A DNA stretch of 64,000 nt from Paenimyroides ummariense (GCF_900115115.1 NZ_FOVI01000001.1:124001-188000); one strand, 5' to 3'; numbered from the stretch's first letter, positions 16,801 through 25,280 are shown. Numbers and translations are program-made. Notes: generated from the letters alone by a model not told the origin.

Positions 16801-18342
16801 TCCACGACCAATTGGTGTTGCCTGTTTTTCGCCATCTTTTACACACAATAAAATATCGTGCGCATTGGCATCAGATTGTTCTAAATAATAAGTATTGTTT
16901 GTAGCGATTAACTTTACGTTGTGCTTTTTAGAAAACGCGATCAGTGTTTTATTTACACGATCTTCATCTTCCTGATTGTGGCGCATGATTTCCAGATAAA
17001 AATCGTCTTTAAAATGTTCTTTCCACCACAAAAGTGCTTCTTCTGCCTGCTTTTCACCAACATTTAAAATCTTACTGGGTACTTCGCCATACAAATTTCC
17101 GGAAAGCACAATAATATCTTCTTTATATTGCAAAAGAACCTGTTTATCGATACGCGGAACATAGTAAAAACCGTTAATTGACGCTATTGACGATAGTTTT
17201 GCAAGGTTGTGATATCCTTTTTTATTTTTTGCCAAAAGAACTACCTGATATCCGTTGTCTTTTTTAGATTTATCAGTATGATTTTCGCACACAAAAAACT
17301 CGCAACCAACAATAGGTTTTAGCTCGGTTTCTTTAGGATCTTCTCCGTTTTCAATCGCAGCTTCGTTGGCTTTTATTGCATTTTTGTTATGATCTAAAAC
17401 TGCACTAACAAACTTGAAAGCGCCCATCATGTTCCCGTGATCGGTCATTGCCAAAGCTGACATTTTTTCTTTTGCCGATTTTTTGATCATTGCACCAATA
17501 TCGATCGTAGATTGCAAAACCGAAAACTGTGTATGATTATGCAAATGCGCAAAAACCGCTTCGTTGTAGGCTTTTTTTACATCGGCTGTAATGGTGGTTT
17601 TCTCGGCATCATCTTTTATAACACCTGCAGCTTCTAACTGCTTGCGAATTTCTTCGGATGCTTTTTTAAGATTGATGTGCTTTAAACCAATTAACTGAAA
17701 AGGCTGCGGGTTTACTTCTTTGAAATGCTGTAAATATCCGGCAGGTTGTTGCAATTCGTTTTCTGTAAAAACATTTTTACGGATCAATTCAAAAAAACAT
17801 CTTGTAGTAGCTTCCACATCGGCAGTTGCGTTATGGGCTTCGCCAAAAGGTACATCGAACAAATATTCGTGCAGTTCAGTCAATGTAGGCAATTTAAAAC
17901 GACCACCACGACCACCAGGAAGTTTCAATAAATTGGCAGTAACTTCGGTACATGTATCCAAAACTGCCATTGAATTTAACGGCGTAGTTACCGATGCACG
18001 ATGAAATTCGGCACCCATAATATTCAAATCAAACCCAACATTTTGCCCTACAACAAATTTAGCTTTACCCAAAGCCGTATTAAACTTGGTTAGGACCGTA
18101 TTTATATCAATACCTTTTTCGGTTGCCAATAAGGTAGAAATTCCGTGGATACGTTCAGAATCATAAGGAATATCAAAACCTTCGGGCTTAATTAAATAAT
18201 CTTCATGTTCCACAACATTTCCCATTTCATCATGCAACTGCCAGGCAATCTGTATACAGCGCGGCCAATTATCAACATCGGTAATAGGTGCATTCCAATC
18301 TTTAGGCAAACCAGTTGTTTCGGTATCAAAAATTATGTACAT
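13804..18342 (-). CDS. dnaE: DNA polymerase III alpha subunit with fused proofreading exonuclease
   Basis: 1512 residues, clearly longer than E. coli DnaE. Residues 1-190 form a DnaQ-type DEDDh exonuclease: Asp6 and Glu8 (FDTETTG), Asp105 (VGFDLN), His170 and Asp175. A PHP domain starts at residue 266 (HLHNHTQFSV), and the polymerase active site PDIDIDF lies near residue 690. Helix-hairpin-helix and OB-fold regions occupy the C-terminal third. It is the main replicative polymerase. The fusion would give proofreading in cis instead of through a separate DnaQ. Own promoter upstream; no operon partner. Confidence 0.95.
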   Translation of the reverse strand: MYIIFDTETTGLPKDWNAPITDVDNWPRCIQIAWQLHDEMGNVVEHEDYLIKPEGFDIPYDSERIHGISTLLATEKGIDINTVLTKFNTALGKAKFVVGQNVGFDLNIMGAEFHRASVTTPLNSMAVLDTCTEVTANLLKLPGGRGGRFKLPTLTELHEYLFDVPFGEAHNATADVEATTRCFFELIRKNVFTENELQQPAGYLQHFKEVNPQPFQLIGLKHINLKKASEEIRKQLEAAGVIKDDAEKTTITADVKKAYNEAVFAHLHNHTQFSVLQSTIDIGAMIKKSAKEKMSALAMTDHGNMMGAFKFVSAVLDHNKNAIKANEAAIENGEDPKETELKPIVGCEFFVCENHTDKSKKDNGYQVVLLAKNKKGYHNLAKLSSIASINGFYYVPRIDKQVLLQYKEDIIVLSGNLYGEVPSKILNVGEKQAEEALLWWKEHFKDDFYLEIMRHNQEDEDRVNKTLIAFSKKHNVKLIATNNTYYLEQSDANAHDILLCVKDGEKQATPIGRGRGYRYGLPNQEYYYKTQDEMKALFKDLPEAIINIQEIVDKIEVYSLYRDILLPKFDIPAEFIHPEDEIDGGKRGENAYLRYLTYEGAKRRYKEINDVITERLDFELKTVENSGYPGYFLIVQDFIAEARKMNVSVGPGRGSAAGSAVAYCLGITNLDPIKYDLLFERFLNPDRVSMPDIDIDFDDEGRGRVMDYVINKYGSNQVAQIITYGKMATKSAIKDAARVLDLPLYESERIAKMIPTMMPSKWNLRRFLSEPEDAIKKALRSDEFDAVKELISVANQNDLLSETIQQAKIIEGSMRNTGIHACGVIITPDDITNFVPVQTAKDSDLYVTQFDNSVAESAGLLKMDFLGLKTLTLIKDTVAIIKQRTGLEIDPEEIPIDDVKTYELFQRGETVGVFQYESPGMQKYMRELKPTVFGDLIAMNALYRPGPLEYIPSFVRRKNGEEEITYDLDACEEYLKETYGITVYQEQVMLLSQKLAGFTKGEADVLRKAMGKKQKDVLDKMKPKFVEQAAAKGHDPKTLEKIWKDWEAFASYAFNKSHSTCYAWVAYQTAYFKAHYPAEYMAAVLSNNMNDIKSVTFFMEECRRMGLDVLGPDVNESHYKFAVNENYQIRFGMGAIKGVGEGAVNTIIEHRKDGNYKSIFDLAKRIDLRSANKKAFENLALAGGFDCFTDTHRAQYFYTEGDGITFLEKAMKYGGKYQDNENSAQVSLFGESSEVQIPEPVIPSCEEWTTMEKLAKEKDVVGIYISGHPLDDFKFELKYFCNVKLEQLKHLDSLVGRTVTFGGMISNVQFKTSSKGKDWAMFTVEGYDESIEMRMFNEDYLKNRHFLLNNTFVYFKVYIKEGWIKKDTNERAEPRLQFVELKLLNEVIPTFAKKLIIQIDVRKLKEMQVDKIRMVMDKNPGTKSVVFEVFELEEVQNRLQTQVVHKLLEDTSDEIQDDISEQIEEKSPEIEVPEVQYLKKNLLEMPSKNMRIEISSDLLEELERMQVSFRLN

Positions 18343-18367
18343 GGGAAAAATTCAGCTTGATTTTATA

Positions 18368-18375
18368 CAAAGTTA
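18368..18375 (-). promoter_or_regulatory. -7 promoter element for dnaE
   Basis: TAACTTTG on the minus strand, 26 bases upstream of the ATG at 18342. Only the -7 part is convincing. Confidence 0.5.
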
Positions 18376-18378
18376 CGA

Positions 18379-18410
18379 TAAAAAAAGTCGCTCTTAAAAA
18401 AGAACGACTT
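18379..18410 (-). terminator. Terminator of the 18443 lipoprotein gene
   Basis: Minus-strand hairpin AAGTCGTTCTT / AAGAGCGACTT with one mismatch, followed by seven T residues. Confidence 0.8.
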
Positions 18411-18442
18411 AAGTATGTGTTAAACAAATTTATTAAAATTTA

Positions 18443-18952
18443 TTATGGATTTGGCGTTTCTGGTTGCGCTGGTGGATAAACTAAAGGAATTCTAAAAAAC
18501 ACTCCTTTATTTAAATTAACAAGTGGTGTTTCTGGCAAAACCAAAGTAGGATCAACCGGTACCATTTCAGCCATAAACGTTCCTGAGATTGTTCCCGGAA
18601 CTTGTTTTTCAACCGGATCTAACTTAATATATCCTTTTCCTGTTGATGATGATGTACTATATAAGTACACTTTATCATTTTCTATTTTAGAATACGTAGC
18701 AACGTGATGGTTGGTTGTACCTAATTCATATTCTTTTCCTGATTCATAATTATGAATGAATAAAGTAACGTTTTCTGAATCGGTTGCACCAACAATTACC
18801 AAATTACCATTATCAACATTTGCCGTTAATTTTGTAGCACGCCAAAAGTCATAACTTTTCATGGCTTCAAACGTAGGACTATTAGTAGTTAGTTCTTCTT
18901 CGCAAGACACTAGTGAAACTGCCATTAATGCAAATAAAAAGTATTTTTTCAT
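18443..18952 (-). CDS. Lipoprotein, DUF6252-like
   Basis: 169 residues with lipobox SLVSC, acylated Cys at residue 17, followed by EEE. The acidic run right after the Cys loosely resembles the Bacteroidota surface-export signal, so surface exposure is possible. The body (FWRATKLTANVDNGNLVIVG, ... SGTFMAEM) resembles the small beta-rich DUF6252 lipoproteins; I make that assignment from memory. Single gene with a good promoter and terminator. Function unknown. Confidence 0.7.
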   Translation of the reverse strand: MKKYFLFALMAVSLVSCEEELTTNSPTFEAMKSYDFWRATKLTANVDNGNLVIVGATDSENVTLFIHNYESGKEYELGTTNHHVATYSKIENDKVYLYSTSSSTGKGYIKLDPVEKQVPGTISGTFMAEMVPVDPTLVLPETPLVNLNKGVFFRIPLVYPPAQPETPNP

Positions 18953-18986
18953 ATTCTATTTAGATTCTGAATTCAATGTTACCAAA

Positions 18987-19016
18987 CAAAAATAGAATTT
19001 TTTCTTTAACAGCAAA
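18987..19016 (-). promoter_or_regulatory. Promoter of the 18443 lipoprotein gene
   Basis: Minus strand TTTG (19016-19013), 18-base spacer, TATTTTTG (18994-18987), 34 bases upstream of the ATG. Confidence 0.7.
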
Positions 19017-19109
19017 TCATTTTTTTTAATAATTATTTAACTTTTTTAAAATTTAACAACTTAAGGTTAATTTTTACTAGTTAATAATCAATCATTACAA
19101 AAAAATAAT

Positions 19110-19117
19110 TACTTTTG
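19110..19117 (+). promoter_or_regulatory. -7 promoter element for rpsP-rimM
   Basis: TACTTTTG, leaving an untranslated leader of about 50 bases before the rpsP ATG at 19174. No clear -33. Confidence 0.55.
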
Positions 19118-19173
19118 CACTTCAATTTTAATAATTAAGAGGTCGGGAACCTCGCTTAAATCATTTAAAGATT

Positions 19174-19701
19174 ATGTCTGTAAAAATTAGATTACAAAGA
19201 CACGGTAAAAAAGGAAAACCTTTTTACTGGGTAGTAGCTGCTGACGCACGTGCTAAAAGAGATGGTAAATTCTTAGAAAAAATCGGAACTTACAATCCTA
19301 ACACTAACCCTGCAACAATTGACTTAAATGTTGATGCTGCTGCAAAATGGTTATTTAACGGTGCACAACCAACAGATACTGCTCGTGCAATTTTATCTTA
19401 CAAAGGTGCTTTATTAAAACATCACTTGAACGGTGGTGTACGTAAAGGTGCTTTAACACAAGAGCAAGCTGATGCAAAATTCACTGCTTGGTTAGATGAA
19501 AAAACAAACAAAGTAAGTTCAAAAGTTTCTGGATTGGCTGATAACAAAGCTGCTGCTAAAGCTGCTGCATTAAACGCTGAAAAAGAAGTAAATGCAAAAC
19601 GTATTGCTGCTGCACAAGAAGCTAAAGCTGCTGCTGAAGCTGCAACTGCAGAAGAAGCTACTCCAGAAGTAGAAGAAAATACAGAAGAAACTGAAGCATA
19701 A
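19174..19701 (+). CDS. rpsP: 30S ribosomal protein S16
   Basis: 175 residues. The N-terminal ~85 residues are standard S16 ([38 protein letters not shown]). The remaining half is a low-complexity Ala/Glu/Lys-rich extension ending in an acidic tail; E. coli S16 is about 82 residues. Long extensions are common in Bacteroidota. The protein binds 16S rRNA during 30S assembly. rimM follows after 17 bases, the usual pairing. Confidence 0.97.
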   Translation: MSVKIRLQRHGKKGKPFYWVVAADARAKRDGKFLEKIGTYNPNTNPATIDLNVDAAAKWLFNGAQPTDTARAILSYKGALLKHHLNGGVRKGALTQEQADAKFTAWLDEKTNKVSSKVSGLADNKAAAKAAALNAEKEVNAKRIAAAQEAKAAAEAATAEEATPEVEENTEETEA

Positions 19702-19718
19702 TTTGTAAGCGATTTTGA

Positions 19719-20243
19719 ATGCGTAAAAAAGATTGTTTTTATTTAGGAAAAATCGCTAAGAAATATAGTTTCAAAGGCGAAGTCTTGGTTTATTTAGACA
19801 CGGACGAGCCGGAATTGTACACAGAATTGGAATCAATGTTCGTTGAAATAAACGGACATTTGGTTCCTTTTTTTATTGAAAAATCATCAATCCACAGAGA
19901 AAAATTTCTTCGTACCCAATTTGAAGATATGGATTCTGAAGAAGATGCTGACACCATTGTAGGGAAAGATGTTTACTTACCGCTTACCATGCTTCCTAAA
20001 TTAGAAGGAAACAAATTTTACTACCACGAGGTTGTTGGTTTTGATGCCATTGACCAGCGGTTAGGTAATTTTGGAACCATTTTACGAATTAGCGACAACG
20101 GTGTGCAAGCACTGTTTGAAGTTCAGAAGGATGATGCCGTGATACTGATTCCTTTAATTGATGAATTCATTATTGAAGTAAATCGCGAAAACAAATCCAT
20201 TCTTTTCAATACTCCGGAAGGATTGATTGATTTGTATCTTTAA
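19719..20243 (+). CDS. rimM: Ribosome maturation factor RimM
   Basis: 174 residues. N-terminal RimM barrel (CFYLGKIAKKYSFKGEVLVY) and C-terminal PRC-like barrel (YYHEVVGFDAIDQRLGNFGT ... LIPLIDEFI) are both visible. RimM assists 16S rRNA processing and 30S head assembly and binds S19. It is co-transcribed with rpsP. The bacterial trmD, which often follows, is not here. Confidence 0.95.
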   Translation: MRKKDCFYLGKIAKKYSFKGEVLVYLDTDEPELYTELESMFVEINGHLVPFFIEKSSIHREKFLRTQFEDMDSEEDADTIVGKDVYLPLTMLPKLEGNKFYYHEVVGFDAIDQRLGNFGTILRISDNGVQALFEVQKDDAVILIPLIDEFIIEVNRENKSILFNTPEGLIDLYL

Positions 20244-20268
20244 TTACCCTTATTTTCATTTAAAACAG

Positions 20269-20276
20269 TAATTTTG
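20269..20276 (+). promoter_or_regulatory. -7 promoter element for the TrmN6-like gene
   Basis: TAATTTTG, 17 bases before the ATG at 20294. No good -33 at normal distance. Confidence 0.45.
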
Positions 20277-20293
20277 AAGTAAAATCTACTTCA

Positions 20294-21007
20294 ATGTTCT
20301 CATTTAAACAATTTACCGTTCAACAAGATCGTTGTGCCATGAAAGTGGGCACAGACGGCGTTTTGTTAGGCGCTTGGACTCCCCTTTTTCATAAACCATT
20401 CAACATATTGGATATTGGCGCAGGCACAGGATTAATTGCTTTAATGTTAGCCCAAAGAAGCGATGCACAGCACATTGATGCAGTAGAAATAGACGAAGAA
20501 GCTTACGAACAATGTGTTGAAAATTTTGAACAAAGTAAATGGAACGACCGTTTGTTTTGCTACCACGCATCGATTGATGAATTTACCGAAGAACTTTTTG
20601 AAGAGGAAGAAGAATATGATTTAATTGTATCGAACCCACCTTTTTATTCCGAAAATTATTCATCAGGAAATGACAAACGAGATCAGGCACGCTTTCAGGA
20701 AGCTTTACCGTTTGATGAGTTAATAGAATCGGCACAAGCATTACTTTCAGAAAATGGAATTTTCACAGTCATTATTCCCTATAAAGAAGAAGAAAATTTT
20801 ATAGAATTAGCTCATTCAGTTGGATTATTTCCATTGAAAATAACTCGAGTTAAAGGAAACACCACATCAGAAGTGAAACGCAGTTTATTGGCTTTTTCCC
20901 GAATAGAACAAGAACCATTAGTTGATGAATTAACCATTGAAACAGACCGCCATAAATACACTACAGAATACACAAATCTTACAAAAGACTTTTATTTGAA
21001 GATGTAA
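20294..21007 (+). CDS. tRNA1(Val) (adenine-N6)-methyltransferase-like protein
   Basis: 237 residues. It has the YfiC/TrmN6 N-terminus (FSFKQFTVQQDRCAMKVGTD), the SAM motif ILDIGAGTG at 38-46 and the N6-adenine catalytic motif NPPF at 114-117 (VSNPPFYSE). TrmN6 methylates A37 of tRNA1(Val); equivalent specificity here is inferred from the whole-length resemblance. Cytoplasmic, own promoter, followed by the radical SAM gene after 72 bases. Confidence 0.88.
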   Translation: MFSFKQFTVQQDRCAMKVGTDGVLLGAWTPLFHKPFNILDIGAGTGLIALMLAQRSDAQHIDAVEIDEEAYEQCVENFEQSKWNDRLFCYHASIDEFTEELFEEEEEYDLIVSNPPFYSENYSSGNDKRDQARFQEALPFDELIESAQALLSENGIFTVIIPYKEEENFIELAHSVGLFPLKITRVKGNTTSEVKRSLLAFSRIEQEPLVDELTIETDRHKYTTEYTNLTKDFYLKM

Positions 21008-21079
21008 ATTTTCATTTTTATAAACGACGTTTAATGCCATATCAACTTCTTAATTTTATGGTAAGCAATAATCGTTACA

Positions 21080-22132
21080 ATGAAAAAGGAATTTATAAAA
21101 GGTCAGGGAGCTGTAGAAAACATTCACAATCGGTTTTTTAAAAACAGATATGAAACATCGATCTATCAAGATGATTATGAGGAAGAATTAGCTAAAACTC
21201 AGATTTTAGAAGTTTTCCCAAAAACCATTGTTAATAAAGTAAAAGGTAACAGTTTGCCTTTTTTGTATTCTGTAAATCCTTATCAGGGTTGCGAACACGG
21301 TTGCGCGTATTGTTACGCCCGACCAACGCATCAATATTGGGGATTTAGCGCCGGTGTAGATTTTGAACGTGTTATTTTAGTAAAGAAAAATGCTCCCGAA
21401 CTTTTAGAAGAGTTCTTTTTAAAACGCGGTTACAAAGTATCAACCATTCAACTTTCAGGCAACACAGATTGCTACCAACCTTTAGAACGCAAATTAGAAA
21501 TTACTCGAAAAATATTGCAATTGTGTTTAGATTATCGTCATCCGGTGAGTATCATTACAAAAAACGCCTTAATATTGCGCGATTTAGATATTTTAAAACA
21601 ACTTGCAGCTAAAAATCTGGTAAATGTATCATTAAGTATTCCAACCATAAACGAAGAATTACGAAGAGTTTTAGAACCCAGAACATCATCGGTAAAAATA
21701 AAATTAAAAGCACTGCAGACTTTATCAGAAAATAACATTCCTACACACGTAATGGTTGCGCCGATAATTCCCGGGTTAAACAGCATGGAAATTTTACCTA
21801 TATTAAAAACAATTGCAGAAAACGGAGCGAACTCTTTTGGATATACTTTAGTAGGATTGAACGACGAAGTGGAACCTGTTTTTAAAGATTGGTTGGAAAT
21901 ACATTATCCCGATCGAAAAGAAAAAGTTTTAAACCAAATAGCATCGTTACATAAAGGAAATCTAGCAGAAAAGAATATTGCCAAACGAAATGCAGGCAAC
22001 GGAAATTTTGCCGATATGATTCACAAAACATTCGACATTGGAAGAAAGAAATTTTTCAGTCAATCTAAATTTCCAGCGTTATCAACCGATTTGTTTGATG
22101 GAAGCAAAGGAGAGCAGTTGCGGCTGTTTTAA
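21080..22132 (+). CDS. PA0069-family radical SAM protein
   Basis: 350 residues. The cluster motif is CX3CX2C at 71, 75 and 78 within NPYQGCEHGCAYCYARPTHQ, the signature of the SplB-like PA0069 family. IQLSGNTDCYQPLE and the C-terminal RLF end also fit. Substrate is unknown; the family is related to spore photoproduct lyase but occurs in non-sporulating bacteria, so DNA repair is only a guess. Single gene. Confidence 0.85.
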   Translation: MKKEFIKGQGAVENIHNRFFKNRYETSIYQDDYEEELAKTQILEVFPKTIVNKVKGNSLPFLYSVNPYQGCEHGCAYCYARPTHQYWGFSAGVDFERVILVKKNAPELLEEFFLKRGYKVSTIQLSGNTDCYQPLERKLEITRKILQLCLDYRHPVSIITKNALILRDLDILKQLAAKNLVNVSLSIPTINEELRRVLEPRTSSVKIKLKALQTLSENNIPTHVMVAPIIPGLNSMEILPILKTIAENGANSFGYTLVGLNDEVEPVFKDWLEIHYPDRKEKVLNQIASLHKGNLAEKNIAKRNAGNGNFADMIHKTFDIGRKKFFSQSKFPALSTDLFDGSKGEQLRLF

Positions 22133-22138
22133 TAAATA

Positions 22139-22240
22139 GTCAAAAGTTAAAAGTCTTAAAGTCAAAAGTAGCGTCGGTTCGAGCTTGTCGAGAACTTCTC
22201 GATACGCTTCATTACATTACGACACTCGAAGTGACGCTAA
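22139..22240. repeat. Intergenic repeat-like segment
   Basis: Contains a tandem-like GTCAAAAGTTAAAAGTC / GTCAAAAGTAGCGTC run and CGAGCTTGTCGAGAACTTCT, whose TTCTCGA/TCGAGAA words pair. It looks like non-coding dispersed repeat material, not a gene. Confidence 0.45.
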
Positions 22241-22254
22241 TAGTGAGTAAAGAT

Positions 22255-23019
22255 TTACCGAGCATTTAATGATATTCTACTTTGATTTTCTTTATTTCCA
22301 AATCGAGCATTGTAAACATCTGTGTGTTTGTAAATATCAACACTCTCAACATCGTTCTGATTTAACGAACGAAATGTTTCTTCGCTAACACGCACGCCAT
22401 CTATAATATACGTGTAATTGCCATTTCGTGTTAAATTCTCTACATCTTTTAAAATAGTTTCGGGTTCTCTGTAAACTTCTGACGGTCTCATATCGACATT
22501 AAAAACTAATGGGAATGCTATATCTACAAAATGATTTTTATTAAGTTCAGTTTTTTTAACACCAACTGTATCAATAGTACATCCTGTTGCTGAATGATAA
22601 TTGAAAGAAATTATAACATCAGGTAAGTCAGCATCATCTTTTATCATCTTAACATTCAAAATATTACTCTTACGAACAGTTGCTATACTTGTTTTATATC
22701 CTCTATAAATAAACTGAATTCTATCGCCTTTTTTAACATTAAACTTGTATCTTCCTTCAGCATCTGTTACTGTTTCTACATTTGTTCCTGCTAACTTTAC
22801 AACAACGCCCGGAATCGGATCTCCTTGTTCAGATTTAACAACACCTGTTATTTCTTTAAAAAGATCTTGCTGTAACACTTGTTTAGTTGAATTTACTAGA
22901 GATGCAGATTTTACAGTCCAAGTAGAAAGCAAAACTATTCCAAAAACAACTGCAACGTATCTGCAAAGAACAAATAGTCTGTTTATTTTTATATGATTAT
23001 TTACATTATTTTTTGCCAT
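22255..23019 (-). CDS. Orphan carboxypeptidase-regulatory plus receptor plug-like protein
   Basis: 254 residues with one N-terminal hydrophobic segment (about 17-36). Residues about 55-130 form a CarboxypepD_reg-like domain (TGVVKSEQGDPIPGVVVKL, DAEGRYKFNV). The end (YIIDGVRVSEETFRSLNQND, VESVDIYKH) resembles the plug of SusC-type TonB-dependent receptors, but no barrel follows. It is either a domain-only protein with another role or a receptor remnant; the open, well-formed frame argues for the former. No receptor gene is adjacent. Confidence 0.7.
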   Translation of the reverse strand: MAKNNVNNHIKINRLFVLCRYVAVVFGIVLLSTWTVKSASLVNSTKQVLQQDLFKEITGVVKSEQGDPIPGVVVKLAGTNVETVTDAEGRYKFNVKKGDRIQFIYRGYKTSIATVRKSNILNVKMIKDDADLPDVIISFNYHSATGCTIDTVGVKKTELNKNHFVDIAFPLVFNVDMRPSEVYREPETILKDVENLTRNGNYTYIIDGVRVSEETFRSLNQNDVESVDIYKHTDVYNARFGNKENQSRISLNAR

Positions 23020-23100
23020 ATCGCAACTGCTTTATCTTCATTTATCAATAACTAACAGCAAGTTACTATTTTTTATTCTAAAAATTCAATCATAAAATAT

Positions 23101-23133
23101 TTTGTCTTTCTTCTTAAAAAATAAGTATTTTTG
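23101..23133 (+). promoter_or_regulatory. Promoter of the glutaryl-CoA dehydrogenase gene
   Basis: TTTG at 23101-23104, 21-base spacer, TATTTTTG at 23126-23133, 22 bases before the ATG. Confidence 0.7.
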
Positions 23134-23155
23134 TGACAACTAAACAATTGTAGAT

Positions 23156-24334
23156 ATGAAACCGGATTTATTTCAGGCACCAGATTATTATTTATTAGAC
23201 GATTTACTTACAGAAGAACATAAATTAGTACGCGATGCTGCGCGTGCTTGGGTTAAAAAAGAAGTTTCTCCCATTATTGAAGATTACGCACAACGTGCCG
23301 AATTTCCTACACAGATTGTAAAAGGCTTAGGTGAAATTGGCGGTTTTGGACCTTATATTCCTGTGGAATACGGCGGTGCAGGATTAGACCAGATTTCGTA
23401 CGGATTAATTATGCAGGAAATTGAGCGTGGCGATTCAGGCGTACGTTCAACCTCATCGGTTCAATCATCGTTGGTAATGTATCCAATTTGGAAATACGGA
23501 AACGAAGAACAACGCATGAAATACCTTCCTAAATTGGCTACCGGCGAAATGATTGGATGTTTTGGTTTAACAGAACCTGATTTTGGATCGAACCCAGGCG
23601 GAATGGTTACCAACTTTAAAGATAAAGGCGATCATTACTTATTAAACGGGGCAAAAATGTGGATTTCGAACGCTCCGTTTGCAGATATTGCTGTTGTTTG
23701 GGCGAAAGACGAAAGAGGACGTATTCACGGATTGATTGTTGAACGCGGTATGGAAGGTTTTACAACTCCGGAAACACACAACAAATGGTCGTTACGTGCA
23801 TCGGCAACCGGTGAATTAATTTTTGATAACGTTAAAGTTCCTAAAGAAAATTTATTACCAAACAAATCTGGATTAGGCGCGCCACTTGGCTGTTTAGATT
23901 CGGCTCGATACGGTATTGCTTGGGGAGCGATTGGTGCAGCGATGGATTGTTACGATACGGCTTTAAGATATTCTAAAGAACGTATTCAGTTTGATAAACC
24001 AATCGGAGCTTTTCAATTACAACAAAAGAAATTAGCCGAAATGATTACCGAAATCACTAAAGCGCAATTACTAACTTGGCGTTTGGGTGTTTTACGTAAC
24101 GAAGGTAAAGCAACATCGGCACAAATATCAATGGCAAAACGCAACAACGTGGATATGGCATTAACTATTGCTCGTGATGCTCGCCAAATGTTAGGCGGAA
24201 TGGGTATTACCGGTGAATATTCTATTATGCGCCACATGATGAATTTAGAATCGGTTGTTACTTATGAAGGTACGCACGACATTCACTTGTTAATTACAGG
24301 TATGGATGTTACCGGATTCCCTGCTTTTAAATAA
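23156..24334 (+). CDS. Glutaryl-CoA dehydrogenase-like acyl-CoA dehydrogenase
   Basis: 392 residues. Full acyl-CoA dehydrogenase architecture: helical N-terminus, FAD-binding middle (CFGLTEPDFGSNPGGM, WISNAPFADI) and C-terminal helical domain (GAFQLQQKKLAEM). The catalytic base sits late in the chain at Glu371 in VVTYEGTHDIH, the arrangement of glutaryl-CoA dehydrogenases. It would oxidise and decarboxylate glutaryl-CoA to crotonyl-CoA in lysine/tryptophan breakdown. A saccharopine dehydrogenase-like gene lies far away at 57.5 kb, not in an operon. Own promoter and terminator. Confidence 0.88.
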   Translation: MKPDLFQAPDYYLLDDLLTEEHKLVRDAARAWVKKEVSPIIEDYAQRAEFPTQIVKGLGEIGGFGPYIPVEYGGAGLDQISYGLIMQEIERGDSGVRSTSSVQSSLVMYPIWKYGNEEQRMKYLPKLATGEMIGCFGLTEPDFGSNPGGMVTNFKDKGDHYLLNGAKMWISNAPFADIAVVWAKDERGRIHGLIVERGMEGFTTPETHNKWSLRASATGELIFDNVKVPKENLLPNKSGLGAPLGCLDSARYGIAWGAIGAAMDCYDTALRYSKERIQFDKPIGAFQLQQKKLAEMITEITKAQLLTWRLGVLRNEGKATSAQISMAKRNNVDMALTIARDARQMLGGMGITGEYSIMRHMMNLESVVTYEGTHDIHLLITGMDVTGFPAFK

Positions 24335-24355
24335 GATTTGAATTTTATAAATAAG

Positions 24356-24388
24356 AAATCCCGAACAATGTTCGGGATTTTGTTTTTT
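24356..24388 (+). terminator. Terminator after the acyl-CoA dehydrogenase
   Basis: Hairpin AAATCCCGAAC / GTTCGGGATTT with a three-base loop, followed by TGTTTTTT. It lies between convergent genes. Confidence 0.9.
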
Positions 24389-24397
24389 AACAAGAAG

Positions 24398-24718
24398 TTA
24401 CTCTTTTGTATTTTCGTGGTGCAAATAAGTTTTTACATATTTTTTATACCAATACCACAATCCAAAAATAGATAAAAACACGACTAACAATGTTTGATCG
24501 ATCTTTTTCCAACGGTCAAACAACTGGCTGCTCCAAACAACAAACAACGCACTTAACGAAGCCGCAAGATGCACTAACTGAATAACCATATAGATACGGT
24601 ATTTTTCATTTAAATAAAAAACCGTGTCGTGGAATAAGAATATTCCTAATATGTATGCAACCAACAAAATAGTCAATACAATTAACAACCATTTTATAAC
24701 TTTTAATAAAGTTTTCAT
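24398..24718 (-). CDS. Small membrane protein of unknown function
   Basis: 106 residues with three hydrophobic segments (about 9-29, 44-62, 77-92) and a basic, polar C-terminus. I do not recognise the family. It has its own -7 promoter element and converges on the acyl-CoA dehydrogenase terminator. Nothing in the context hints at a role. Confidence 0.65.
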   Translation of the reverse strand: MKTLLKVIKWLLIVLTILLVAYILGIFLFHDTVFYLNEKYRIYMVIQLVHLAASLSALFVVWSSQLFDRWKKIDQTLLVVFLSIFGLWYWYKKYVKTYLHHENTKE

Positions 24719-24738
24719 AGAGGATAATTAAAATCGAG

Positions 24739-24746
24739 CAAAATTA
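24739..24746 (-). promoter_or_regulatory. -7 promoter element for the 24398 membrane protein
   Basis: TAATTTTG on the minus strand, 21 bases upstream of the ATG at 24718. Confidence 0.45.
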
Positions 24747-24789
24747 ATTAAATATTCGGTTCAACAATCGTTTGTACTAAAATTGTTCT

Positions 24790-24823
24790 TGTTAAAAAGA
24801 AAAACGAAGGGTTCCTTCGTTTT
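24790..24823 (-). terminator. Terminator of the ferredoxin gene
   Basis: Minus-strand hairpin AAAACGAAGG-AAC-CCTTCGTTTT followed by TCTTTTT. Confidence 0.8.
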
Positions 24824-24930
24824 TCAATAAAAATAATCCAATAAAATAAATCTATAATTTACTATTTCTTATAAAATTTCCTTAAAGGTAACAAAATTAT
24901 CTGTAAAAAATATATTTATTTAAATATTTA

Positions 24931-25266
24931 CTAAACTTCGGGCGCTAATTCAATTCGCAAGCCTTCAATTTCTGGTGTAATAGGAATCTGGCAACCTAAA
25001 CGGCTGTTTTCTTTCACGTTAAAAGCCTCCCAAAGCATGGCTTCCTCATCCGGATTTTTCTCAACCAAGCTAACCTCGTCTTCGTTTAAAACATAACATT
25101 GGCAAGATGCACACATAGCCATACCGCCACAAATACCAATGGTTCCTTCTTCGGCTAATTCGTACGCGCGCACCAATTCCATTACGTTCATGTTCATATC
25201 TGTAGGTGCATCAACGGTATGCTCTGCTCCTTCTCTATCTATAATTGTTATTTTAATATCGCTCAT
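24931..25266 (-). CDS. 2Fe-2S ferredoxin
   Basis: 111 residues from the ATG at 25266. The plant/adrenodoxin-type ligand set is visible: Cys46, Cys52, Cys55 (CGGMAMCASCQCYV) and Cys92 (SRLGCQI). It is a soluble electron carrier. A longer frame starts at 25275, but the -7 element TATCTTTG (25288-25281) puts transcription start at about that point, so MSDIKIT at 25266 is the better start. A ferredoxin reductase, NifU and Mrp lie within 5 kb on the same strand, though not contiguous. Confidence 0.92.
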   Translation of the reverse strand: MSDIKITIIDREGAEHTVDAPTDMNMNVMELVRAYELAEEGTIGICGGMAMCASCQCYVLNEDEVSLVEKNPDEEAMLWEAFNVKENSRLGCQIPITPEIEGLRIELAPEV

Positions 25267-25280
25267 AATCTGCATTTTTG

